Below, piece after piece: positions 1 to 6,743 of a DNA stretch of 54,179 bases. Each line of letters opens with the position of its first letter. Position 1 is the first letter of the stretch. Both the position numbers and the translations under genes were made by a program. The stretch lies in assembly GCA_958427355.1 (NCBI GenBank), contig CAUACA010000014.1, positions 1-54,179 of the forward strand. The letters run 5' to 3'. The DNA comes from an uncultured Collinsella sp. GTDB taxonomy: Bacteria > Actinomycetota > Coriobacteriia > Coriobacteriales > Coriobacteriaceae. The notes beneath the pieces are model-generated. The model saw only the letters and a program-made list of their open reading frames with translations, ran no database searches and had not been told where the DNA came from.

Positions 1-1
1 T

Positions 2-532
2 TCAACCGAGCACCTCCTTTTTGTATTGCCTGTATGCACAGACCATCTCTTGATAACTCCGCTCCGAAGGCGACGACGCCAGTGCTTCTCCCTCGTCGAA
101 TATAAGCCGTTCGAGCAGCCCCCAATCAAGTCGGTCGACGAATGCCTGACTATGAAGATCGATGATGTCGTTCGGACGGAAGGCATAGAGCTTCATTACC
201 GCCAGATCCTCCAAGGATGGCGTAAAGTACCTGATAAAACGCGCCCCAATATCCAAGGGGATCAAACGATCTTCGTAATTGAATGGCATCTGATTACAAT
301 ATGCCACCGCCATACCATTCACCTCGGGGTATCGAGCTATGATCTCGCGGAGGCACCTGTCCGCCTCAAACACATCGATGTCATGTGTAACCGAACGATT
401 CGTCACATCGTTTAGCATGAAGGCGCTTCCTCCCACCAATACAACGCTCGGCCTGTCGTCTCTTGGACCTATTTCCAGCTCTGCCTCTTCGTCAATGCCC
501 AACAGAGTCTGCTCTAAATCCTGCTTATACAT
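2..532 (-). CDS. DUF6036-like nucleotidyltransferase fold protein
   Basis: 176 aa, complete, with its stop at the very edge of the window. It reads like the DUF6036/MNT-type nucleotidyltransferases: a VGGSAF loop near residue 35 is followed by THDIDVF (a D-x-D metal pair), then a conserved LEDLAVMKLYAF helix and NDIIDL near the C-terminus. Family members are often one half of two-gene modules that include toxin-antitoxin-like pairs; a partner, if present, would lie downstream beyond coordinate 1, since nothing codes just upstream. An AGGA ribosome site sits 6 nt before the ATG. The gene and its upstream flank are visibly more AT-rich than the genes that follow, which suggests accessory DNA. 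The fold call is fairly good; the function is inferred. Confidence 0.6.
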   Translation of the reverse strand: MYKQDLEQTLLGIDEEAELEIGPRDDRPSVVLVGGSAFMLNDVTNRSVTHDIDVFEADRCLREIIARYPEVNGMAVAYCNQMPFNYEDRLIPLDIGARFIRYFTPSLEDLAVMKLYAFRPNDIIDLHSQAFVDRLDWGLLERLIFDEGEALASSPSERSYQEMVCAYRQYKKEVLG

Positions 533-655
533 AACAAATCCTATTATTATTCAACTTCAATAATACTATTCAGTCGCACGACAGGACCAACAGGATGCAA
601 GAATTCCGCTCGTGGCGATAATCCCTACACCCTAGAAGTCCTAATGTTACAAACG

Positions 656-1078
656 CTAGCTCTCCCAGCCGGTGCGGATGGTTGTTATGACGTCGCCTAG
701 GCGCTGGCCCAGGGCCGCTAGATGTTGGAGCACCTCGTTGGGCGATGCGCCGTTGAGGATGCACGTGAGGGCATACGACGCCAGAAAGATGACCGCAAGC
801 CCCAGCGGGATGAGCACGATCATCGCCAATGTGCGCAGGCGCTGGCCCACGCGGCGACGACGCGCACGACGCTTGTCGAACGCGAGCTCCTGCGCATATG
901 AATCTTGCTGTACGGAATAGGCCTCTGGTGCCGATTCGCCCGCAGGCGAAACCACAGGCGTGGCATTTTGCGCAGGGGGCTGGGCTGCCGCCCCCTGCAT
1001 TTGCATCTCCATGAGTCGTTGCTGCTGACGCAGCATGCGCTCAGCTTGTTGCTGCGGAGTCTCAAGAAACAGATCCAT
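656..1078 (-). CDS. Small single-pass membrane protein, unknown function
   Basis: 140 aa from the ATG at 1078, chosen because GGAGG lies 6 nt upstream; a TTG four codons earlier would overlap that site. The N-terminal third is Gln/Met-rich (repeated Q and QQ runs), then Ala/Pro-rich, followed by a basic patch KRRARRRR and one hydrophobic segment of about 25 residues (around residues 83-107), with a short C-terminal tail. This suggests a membrane-anchored protein with a mostly cytoplasmic, low-complexity N-terminus. I do not recognise a family. It stands alone on the minus strand, with the 1325-1499 repeat module upstream of its promoter region. Confidence 0.6.
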   Translation of the reverse strand: MDLFLETPQQQAERMLRQQQRLMEMQMQGAAAQPPAQNATPVVSPAGESAPEAYSVQQDSYAQELAFDKRRARRRRVGQRLRTLAMIVLIPLGLAVIFLASYALTCILNGASPNEVLQHLAALGQRLGDVITTIRTGWES

Positions 1079-1324
1079 GCTGGCCTCCAAAATCGGAGCA
1101 TTCGACGCTTACGACCAGCATCCCGCACCGCCATGACCGCGACAACGCAATCGCCGGCAATAGCCACAAAGTTTCTTTTGCTCAAAAGCTGTCGAAAAGC
1201 TCAACAACTCCCCTACCAGCACTTTCTCTGAGCTTTTTTCGTCAGCAATCTTTTGGCCTTCCACCCTTACGCCAACTGACCAAAATCCAACCAAAAGCTT
1301 GACGGAAATTGTGAAGACAGGGAC

Positions 1325-1499
1325 CCCATACAAAAACGTGCCGCCCCAAAAGGGGCGGCACGCTAACTTCTTATCAGTTTTTCAGTAGCAAGCACGCGAC
1401 GACCCGAAGCCGGAGCACAGGGTAGGGAAACACCTTTACCTCGCGCGACCTGCGCAGCCATGAGCGAGAGGGAAAGGTGTTTCCCCGCCCCGTGCTCCG
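1325..1499 (-). repeat. 3'-UTR repeat module, copy 1 (long hairpin + conserved tail + terminator)
   Basis: Read on the minus strand, this starts 18 nt after the stop of the gene at 1518. It contains an inverted repeat with arms 1411-1443 and 1467-1499 (about 31 of 34 positions pair) around a loop related to GCTCATGGCTGCGCAGG. A tail beginning GGGTCGTCGCGTGCT follows, then a GC hairpin with a T-run (1337-1362). Loop, tail and terminator are nearly identical to copy 2 at 2288-2458, but the stem sequence is different. Confidence 0.8.
1337..1362 (-). terminator. Intrinsic terminator
   Basis: Perfect 11-bp stem CGTGCCGCCCC/GGGGCGGCACG with a 4-nt loop. On the minus strand it is followed by GTTTTTG. 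It ends the transcript of the gene at 1518-2150. Confidence 0.85.
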
Positions 1500-1517
1500 C
1501 AGTCGGTGGAGGCAGCT

Positions 1518-2150
1518 TTAGATGCCCGCGAGACCTCGGGTGGCGGTGGCGCACATAAACGCCAAGGCTAGAATCACGAGCGAGCCCGCGATGTCTGCCA
1601 GCACGCCCATTGCACGGCGTTCAAACAACCAGCTCTCAAAGTGCGGGGCGACGTTGCGCCAAACACGCCACAGCAAGATGCCCATACCGATGACGCCCGG
1701 GATATTGAGCAGTAGGATCTCGGAGCACAAAAGACCGATCAGGTTACCGGCGGCAAAGCCCGCATCACCCTCGCAGTATTTGCGGTAGACCATATACAGC
1801 ATGTACGCCACAAACGGCTGCAAGCACGCAGAAATAAACGAGACCACCATCGAGGGGTCCTGCGAAAAGACCTCGGTGAGTTTATCGACACTCGTGGCGT
1901 CCTTCGAAGCCAAGAATAAACCGATAACCACAAGGGGCACCACGCCCAAAATTACCTCGACCAGAGTAAACAACTTGGCAGTCAAATCCTCACTAGCCGA
2001 ATTCAAATGAGGCGCCCACTCAGGATGAGCATGCGCGCCGACTTTCTTGTCCTTCTCGGCACGATCGGCCTTTTTACCCTCGGCAACCCGACGACCAGGA
2101 TCCTTGCGAGTTCCCGCCGCAGCAACCCGAGCCCGAGACTTCTTGCCCAT
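1518..2150 (-). CDS. Multi-pass membrane protein, unknown function
   Basis: 210 aa from the ATG at 2150 (MGKKSRARV); the frame stays open further upstream, but the lysine/arginine-rich start with a GGGG purine stretch ahead is the most natural N-terminus. Residues 1-50 are highly charged and cytoplasmic-looking. Four hydrophobic segments follow: about residues 64-82, 103-122, 129-152 and 184-205. The mean composition is like the chromosomal backbone. No family is recognised; the charged tail plus four-helix layout could be a small channel-like or scaffolding protein, but that is only a topology statement. Its transcript ends in the copy-1 long-hairpin module. Confidence 0.6.
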   Translation of the reverse strand: MGKKSRARVAAAGTRKDPGRRVAEGKKADRAEKDKKVGAHAHPEWAPHLNSASEDLTAKLFTLVEVILGVVPLVVIGLFLASKDATSVDKLTEVFSQDPSMVVSFISACLQPFVAYMLYMVYRKYCEGDAGFAAGNLIGLLCSEILLLNIPGVIGMGILLWRVWRNVAPHFESWLFERRAMGVLADIAGSLVILALAFMCATATRGLAGI

Positions 2151-2287
2151 AAAAAACACCCCATCAGGTAGTAGATAAACTAAAAGTCGCCACCCAGTGT
2201 ACCCCCTAAACAACGGCGCCGCCCCAACCCGGAGCAAGCCCCGTCAACCAAATAACCGAACCATCAACCAAATGGCCGCAACCCAAT

Positions 2288-2458
2288 CCCTATACAAAAC
2301 GTGCCGCCCAAAAGGGGCGGCACACAAACTTCTAATCAGCTTTTCTGTAGCGAGCACGCGACGACCCAAAGCGGGCCGGGAGGGCGGGATTACCTTCCCT
2401 CAACGCGACCCTGCGGAGCCGTGAGCGGGGAGGGAAGGTAATCCCGCCCTCCCGGCCC
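2288..2458 (-). repeat. 3'-UTR repeat module, copy 2
   Basis: On the minus strand it begins 21 nt after the rubrerythrin stop. Arms 2373-2400 and 2431-2458 form a perfect 28-bp stem; the 30-nt loop contains GCTCACGGCTCCGCAGGG. A tail starting GGGTCGTCGCGTGCTCGCTAC and a terminator hairpin (2301-2323) follow. The loop and tail match copy 1 and the stem does not. Confidence 0.82.
2301..2323 (-). terminator. Intrinsic terminator
   Basis: 9-bp GTGCCGCCC/GGGCGGCAC stem followed by GTTTTGTAT on the minus strand. It ends the rubrerythrin transcript. Confidence 0.82.
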
Positions 2459-2479
2459 AGCTCATGCCAGCGCCACGCG

Positions 2480-3019
2480 CTAGTAGTTCACCACCTGCTC
2501 CTCAAAGTACGCCTTCGGGTGGTTACACACCGGGCACACCTCAGGCGCCTCGGCACCAACGTGCAGGTGCCCGCAGTTCAGGCACTTCCATACCTTCACG
2601 CCCTCACGCTCAAACACCTCGCCCGACTCGATGCGCTCGACGAGTTTGTTGTAGCGCTCCTCGTGGGCCTTCTCGACGGCGGCGACACCACGGAACTTCT
2701 CGGCGATCTCGGCAAAGCCCTCCTCCTCGGCGGTCTTGGCGAACTCGTCGTACATCGTGGTCCACTCGTAGTTCTCGCCCGCGGCGGCGTCGCGCAGGTT
2801 GTCCAGAGTGCCCGGAACGGCGCCGTCGTGCAGATACTTAAACCACAGCTTGGCGTGCTCGGACTCGTTGCCCGCCGTCTCGGCAAAGATATTCGAAATC
2901 TGAACGTAGCCATCCTTCTTGGCCTTAGATGCGTAGTAGCGATACTTGGTGTGTGCCTGGGACTCACCGGCAAAAGCGGTCTCGAGGTTCTTCTTGGTTT
3001 GGGAATTCTCAAAATCCAT
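2480..3019 (-). CDS. rbr: Rubrerythrin
   Basis: 179 aa, the usual rubrerythrin length. An N-terminal ferritin-like four-helix domain supplies the di-iron ligands (FAGESQAHTKY, ETAGNESEHAK, EKAHEERY). A C-terminal rubredoxin domain has the two CxxC knuckles, CLNCGHLH and CPVCNHPK. In anaerobes this cytosolic enzyme reduces hydrogen peroxide with electrons from reduced rubredoxin or NADH systems. The start MDFENSQ at 3019 is preferred over an in-frame codon 21 nt upstream because GAAGGGA lies 9 nt before it. It is monocistronic and ends in the copy-2 hairpin module. Its presence fits the oxygen-sensitive NifJ metabolism encoded further on. Confidence 0.95.
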   Translation of the reverse strand: MDFENSQTKKNLETAFAGESQAHTKYRYYASKAKKDGYVQISNIFAETAGNESEHAKLWFKYLHDGAVPGTLDNLRDAAAGENYEWTTMYDEFAKTAEEEGFAEIAEKFRGVAAVEKAHEERYNKLVERIESGEVFEREGVKVWKCLNCGHLHVGAEAPEVCPVCNHPKAYFEEQVVNY

Positions 3020-3133
3020 AGGTGTACTTCCCTTCAACACGTGCCGCCCATAGGCTTTGAGCGACCTTGTCTTTAGGATGCCCTCAAGCCGCGAATTTAA
3101 ACCTTACAATCCCGTTCTTCAGATTTGAGCGGG

Positions 3134-4039
3134 CTACACACTCAACCAACGATCGTCCTCGGCTCGGCAAAAGCCCTCGCGCTCCAGGTCAGCTAGAATG
3201 CCCGCGATCAAGTCGCACTCGACCGGCCCGCGACCGGCTGCCGCTTCCATCTCGTTAACGCCCACCACGGCATCAGCAAGCGTAATCCCCGCCGGCTGCC
3301 CATCGCGCGCTGCCAACAACATACGCACGATATGCGCGCGCTTTTGGCGGCGCGAGCCCTCAAACTTGGACTGACGACTATAGCCCGCCGACCGCCTGGA
3401 CGGATTGGGCAGTGTCTTTTTAAGATACGCGCCGTAATCCAGCAATGCGTAATACCACGCGCGCGGCGTGTCGGCATCGTCTTGAGGCGCGGCAAAGGGC
3501 GCGATCTCGTCCGCCGCCGCACCGGGGACCGCCGGACAGGCAGCTTGGATCAGCGGCACCAGTTCGCAATCGGGAACGGCCGGCACATCGGGAAAGAAAT
3601 GATGCAAAAAGACCGTGCGCACATTGGTCTCCAAATACACGCCCGGAAGATCAAACGCAAACGAACGGATACCCTGCGCCGTTGCCGGGCCAATACCAGG
3701 CAGAGCGACCAAGTCACGCGTCTCACGCGGAAACTCCCCGTCCCAGTCCTCTACAACGCGCTGAGCGGCCCCGTGAAGCGCCAGAGCGCGTCGGTTGTAG
3801 CCCATGCCCTGCCAAGCGTCCAAAACATCGGAAGGCGCGGCCTGGGCAAGCGCCTGCACAGTCGGAAAACGATCGAGCCACACCGGCATGCGCGCCTCCA
3901 CACGCGGCACCTGTGTTTGCTGCAGCATGACCTCAGAAAGCCAAATGATGTACGGATCGCGTGTGCGGCGCCACGGAAGGTCGCGATAACGCAGGACCCC
4001 TTCCGAACGAATCATCGAACGAAAGGGGTCCTGAATCAT
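3134..4039 (-). CDS. MutY-like HhH-GPD DNA glycosylase lacking the Fe-S cluster motif
   Basis: 301 aa. The N-terminal half is clearly of the A/G-specific adenine glycosylase type: LPWRRTRDPY at residue 21, then IWLSEVMLQQTQV with the catalytic Glu36, and the helix-hairpin-helix LPGIGPATAQGI near residue 113. Two departures from canonical MutY are visible. The catalytic Asp of the LDGNV motif is Glu137 (LETNVR), and the four cysteines of the 4Fe-4S cluster are absent (the region reads LLDYGAYLKKTLPNPSRR). There is no C-terminal NUDIX-like domain either. Fe-S-free MutY relatives are known. AAGGAG lies 8 nt before the start, 21 nt after the Rrf2 gene, so the two form an operon. Substrate is uncertain. 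Confidence 0.75.
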   Translation of the reverse strand: MIQDPFRSMIRSEGVLRYRDLPWRRTRDPYIIWLSEVMLQQTQVPRVEARMPVWLDRFPTVQALAQAAPSDVLDAWQGMGYNRRALALHGAAQRVVEDWDGEFPRETRDLVALPGIGPATAQGIRSFAFDLPGVYLETNVRTVFLHHFFPDVPAVPDCELVPLIQAACPAVPGAAADEIAPFAAPQDDADTPRAWYYALLDYGAYLKKTLPNPSRRSAGYSRQSKFEGSRRQKRAHIVRMLLAARDGQPAGITLADAVVGVNEMEAAAGRGPVECDLIAGILADLEREGFCRAEDDRWLSV

Positions 4040-4060
4040 GGCTATGCTCCTTATGCGGCG

Positions 4061-4546
4061 CTATTCCTCCCGGTAAGCGCACGCGCAGGTGGCGTACTCG
4101 GGAAACGCTTCGCGGTCGGCGAACTTGGGATCGACGGCCGGGAACTGGCGGTGAGCGACGATGTCGCCGAGCGAAACGGAATCGAGGTAGTCGCGCATCA
4201 ACGCCTGAGCTCCGGCCCACAGGGGATGATAGCAGCACGCGCCCATGCGCGCACAGTCACCATCGGGCGCGGTGCAATCGTTCATAACCATAGGACCCTG
4301 AACGGCCCCGACGACCTGGCGGATAGTGACGTCGTCCGGACTGACCTTGAGACGCATGCCACCGTGGACGCCACGCAGGCTCTCCACAATACCGGCCTGG
4401 ACCAAACCGTGCTGAATCGAGCGGGCAAACGAATACGGGACATTGACCTCTTCGGCAGCGGTGCGAACAGAAAGCAAACACTCCGGATCCTCAGCAAGCA
4501 TCGCCAGCATTCGAAGGGCGTAATCAGTCTTCCTCGATATGTCCAT
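4061..4546 (-). CDS. Rrf2-family transcriptional regulator with Cys cluster
   Basis: 161 aa from MDISRKTDYALRML at 4546, preceded by AAAGGGG. The N-terminal winged helix is typical of Rrf2 proteins (IscR, NsrR, CymR). A cysteine-rich stretch at about residues 86-100 reads NDCTAPDGDC then ARMGACC, i.e. C-x6-C-x5-CC, which resembles the Fe-S ligand cluster of IscR/NsrR; a redox- or NO-sensing cluster is therefore likely. Two further cysteines lie at the C-terminus (CACAYREE). It is the first gene of an operon with the MutY-like glycosylase, so it may autoregulate and couple DNA repair to redox state. The upstream palindrome at 4723-4740 is a plausible operator. Confidence 0.85.
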   Translation of the reverse strand: MDISRKTDYALRMLAMLAEDPECLLSVRTAAEEVNVPYSFARSIQHGLVQAGIVESLRGVHGGMRLKVSPDDVTIRQVVGAVQGPMVMNDCTAPDGDCARMGACCYHPLWAGAQALMRDYLDSVSLGDIVAHRQFPAVDPKFADREAFPEYATCACAYREE

Positions 4547-4707
4547 TTTTCCCCTTTCAAGGAATACGAACAGCTCGAACGAGCTCCGGGGCCGAGCTTG
4601 TGTCGAGACGCTAAATGACCGCCAGGACATCCAAATGGTAAATCGGATATCCACTGAGTGCCGCGCTTGGAGCGAAATGCATCAGATGCGGCGCACAGTG
4701 CAATTTA

Positions 4708-4750
4708 GTATAACCTAACCCCCTGTCTCGTAGAACAGGTGTTGCGCAAC
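4708..4750 (-). promoter_or_regulatory. Candidate promoter and operator of the Rrf2 operon
   Basis: On the minus strand TATACT (4708-4713) is a good -10. The inverted repeat CCTGT-n8-ACAGG (4723-4740) covers the -35 position, as expected for a repressor site, and the palindrome GTTGCGCAAC (4741-4750) abuts it. The long leader (4547-4707) shows nothing else clear. Confidence 0.45.
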
Positions 4751-4871
4751 AAAGCTGTTGTTCAGACAGATATACTTATTAGATTTTACTTGCGTTCCCG
4801 AAGGCGCGGGGATTCTGGGCGAAGATACACCAGGGCGATCGTTCTATCGAAACAAAGTGCATCAAACGCAA

Positions 4872-4897
4872 AAAGCCACGTCCGAAGACGTGGCTTT
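4872..4897 (-). terminator. Intrinsic terminator after tRNA-Asp
   Basis: Perfect 11-bp stem AAAGCCACGTC/GACGTGGCTTT with a CGAA-type tetraloop (TTCG on the transcript), then TTTTTGCG on the minus strand. It lies just after the encoded CCA. Confidence 0.88.
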
Positions 4898-4905
4898 AAT
4901 TGCGT

Positions 4906-4983
<78 letters not shown>

Positions 4984-5029
4984 AGGCAGACGTTCGCGTT
5001 TGTTTCCGCTCGCGTGCGCTGCGGGGATT

Positions 5030-5059
5030 AGTATACACAGAAGTCTGTCCGGCGCGCAA
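5030..5059 (-). promoter_or_regulatory. Promoter of tRNA-Asp
   Basis: On the minus strand TTGCGC (5054-5059) and TATACT (5030-5035) are separated by 18 nt. They are preceded by a strongly A/T-rich stretch (5060-5080) that could act as an UP element. Confidence 0.6.
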
Positions 5060-5091
5060 CAACTTTTTTGAAAAATTTTTTGGGGCCATCC

Positions 5092-5234
5092 GGGAGGGCT
5101 TCCGGGGCTGAGGGCGGGGGTTAAGTTTGCTGCTCTACAGTCCTGCGCAAGACGGAAAGCACATTAAGTGCTTTCCTTTGCGTGCGGAACTCGCGACAAA
5201 CTTAACCCCCGCCCTCAGCCCCGGAAGCCCTCCC
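5092..5234. repeat. Long perfect inverted repeat (38-bp arms)
   Basis: Arms 5092-5129 and 5197-5234 are perfectly complementary over 38 nt. The 67-nt loop carries a second hairpin (GGAAAGCAC at 5154-5162 pairing with GTGCTTTCC at 5168-5176, loop ATTAA) and a CGCAA/TTGCG pair around it. It lies between the phosphodiesterase terminator and the tRNA-Asp promoter; no gene overlaps it. Confidence 0.9.
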
Positions 5235-5352
5235 TGCCGTCACATTATTCAACCAGTTTTGCGGGCGTGCGCCGCTGCGCGGCTAGCCCGCGTGCTCCTC
5301 GGCGGGGTTGGTCTGATTGTTTTTGTTGAAGCTCTGCCTTTGGCTCAAATGG

Positions 5353-5382
5353 AAACGGGGGACGCATTTGCATCCCCCGTTT
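5353..5382. terminator. Bidirectional terminator hairpin
   Basis: A 10-bp stem AAACGGGGGA/TCCCCCGTTT sits immediately downstream of the phosphodiesterase stop. The T-run is stronger on the plus strand. Confidence 0.7.
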
Positions 5383-5391
5383 TTGTTGTGG

Positions 5392-5859
5392 TTACTCTAG
5401 ATCAATAAATTTGGTGCTTATGATCTTGCCGTCTTTTACTAGCATTCTGGCCATGGTGGGGCCTCGGGTGCCTCTGGGGTAGCTAGCGCTGCCCGGGTTG
5501 AGGACTAAACAACGGCCCACTTGGGCTTCTTTGGTTACGTGGGTGTGACCATTGATGGCTACGTCTACGGATCCCACCGGAAGGTCTTCGCGGTAGTGGG
5601 CTACGGCGAATTTGAGGCCTTCGTAGGTAAAGAGCGCAAGACGGTCTACATCGGGACCGTAGTCGCGGTAGTAATCGTTGTTGCCCAGTACGGCCCGCAC
5701 GGGGGCGATGGTGCATAGGTGCTCGTAGTCCATCTCTGACGTGAGATCGCCGGCGTGGATGATCAGGTCTGCGCCCTCAAGCTCATCCAGGAGCGCAGGC
5801 GAAAGATAGCCGTGGGTGTCCGAGATGATGTCGATACGCTTGGCGCTTGCACTGTTCAT
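5392..5859 (-). CDS. Metallophosphoesterase (YfcE/MJ0936-type phosphodiesterase)
   Basis: 155 aa from MNSASAKRIDIISDTHG at 5859, with GGAAGGGATCCC ahead of the ATG. The frame runs open upstream but enters the terminator of the preceding gene. The calcineurin-like metal motifs are all present in order: SDTHG, HAGDLTS, GNND, AVAHYRED (degenerate fourth motif) and NGHTH. Short proteins of this family hydrolyse phosphodiesters such as bis-pNPP with Mn or Ni in the cytosol; the physiological substrate is usually unknown. It is monocistronic, flanked by terminators on both sides, and followed by the 38-bp inverted repeat. Confidence 0.88.
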   Translation of the reverse strand: MNSASAKRIDIISDTHGYLSPALLDELEGADLIIHAGDLTSEMDYEHLCTIAPVRAVLGNNDYYRDYGPDVDRLALFTYEGLKFAVAHYREDLPVGSVDVAINGHTHVTKEAQVGRCLVLNPGSASYPRGTRGPTMARMLVKDGKIISTKFIDLE

Positions 5860-5903
5860 GGGATCCCTTCCGCAAAAAACGATTCGGCAGATACATACAA
5901 AAA

Positions 5904-5948
5904 GGCCCCACGGCTCCGCAGACGATGGGTCTACAGGGCTGCGGGGCC
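5904..5948 (-). terminator. Terminator of the glycosyltransferase/LytS/LytR operon
   Basis: On the minus strand GGCCCC/GGGGCC closes a stem that also contains GCAG/CTGC, followed directly by TTTTTGTATG. It lies 6 nt past the response-regulator stop. Confidence 0.75.
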
Positions 5949-5954
5949 AGTGTG

Positions 5955-6671
5955 CTAGAGACTCAGAGCCTTCTTGAGCGGCACGACGCGGCGGCGCGAA
6001 ACCGGCACGCGTTCGTCGACGCCCGTAATGCCCAGCTGGATGGCGCCCGAGGGCACCGTCTCCACATCCGTGACGCACGCCAAGTTGACGATATAGCGGC
6101 GGTGAACACGGAAGAAGCCAAAGTCGCAGAGCTTGGCCTCAAACTGCGCCAGCGAGGTCGTCGACAAAAAGCGATCATCGACGGTATAGATGCAGGAGTA
6201 ATCGTCCTTGGCCATGATAAAGCGAATGTCGTCCACGGGAATGAGCACCTTGCGGCCGCCCTTTTCCACCGGGATACGCTCGATGGTCACCTTGCTGTCC
6301 GTAACCGGCTTGGCGCGTTGCATGACCTTCTCGATCGCGCGATCCAAGCGAGCTTCCTCGACCGGCTTCATCAGATAATCGACGGCATCCACGTCGAATG
6401 CCTCGACCGCATGGTCACTATACGCAGTCACAAACACGATCGCCGGCGGATTTTTGAGCTTATGCAGCGCCTCGGCAAGTTGCAGGCCCGAGGCACCGGG
6501 CATCGAGATATCGAGAAACACGACATCCACGCGACTTTCCATAAGCATCTCGATGGCGGAGCGGACGCTCGACGCCTCCGTGATCGTGCCGATCTTGCCC
6601 GTTTGCTCGAGCAGGAAGCGAAGCTCCGAGCGAGCCGGCGCCTCATCATCCACAATCATCGCACGCAGCAT
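5955..6671 (-). CDS. LytTR-family response regulator (system 1)
   Basis: 238 aa from MLRAMIVDDEAP at 6671; AAAGG lies about 10 nt upstream. The receiver domain (residues 1-115) has the acidic pair DD8-9, phospho-acceptor Asp54 in FLDISMPG, Thr in FVTAYSD and Lys in MKPV. A LytTR DNA-binding domain follows (residues 135-238) with the family signature FFRVHRRYIVNL. It is the last gene of an operon with a LytS-like kinase and a glycosyltransferase. LytTR regulators commonly control cell-surface, autolysis or virulence genes. It is closely related in layout to the regulator at 11841-12575. Confidence 0.92.
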   Translation of the reverse strand: MLRAMIVDDEAPARSELRFLLEQTGKIGTITEASSVRSAIEMLMESRVDVVFLDISMPGASGLQLAEALHKLKNPPAIVFVTAYSDHAVEAFDVDAVDYLMKPVEEARLDRAIEKVMQRAKPVTDSKVTIERIPVEKGGRKVLIPVDDIRFIMAKDDYSCIYTVDDRFLSTTSLAQFEAKLCDFGFFRVHRRYIVNLACVTDVETVPSGAIQLGITGVDERVPVSRRRVVPLKKALSL

Positions 6672-6743
6672 AGGGATAAAACCTTTCGTCAACTAACTAC
6701 GCCGGGCATCCGTCGCATGACGTTGAGCCCGTAGCCCTTTATT

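Noticed and set aside
1109..1333. A 74-residue minus-strand frame upstream of the small membrane protein
   Set aside because: No ribosome site and unlike any protein; the region is the leader and repeat area.
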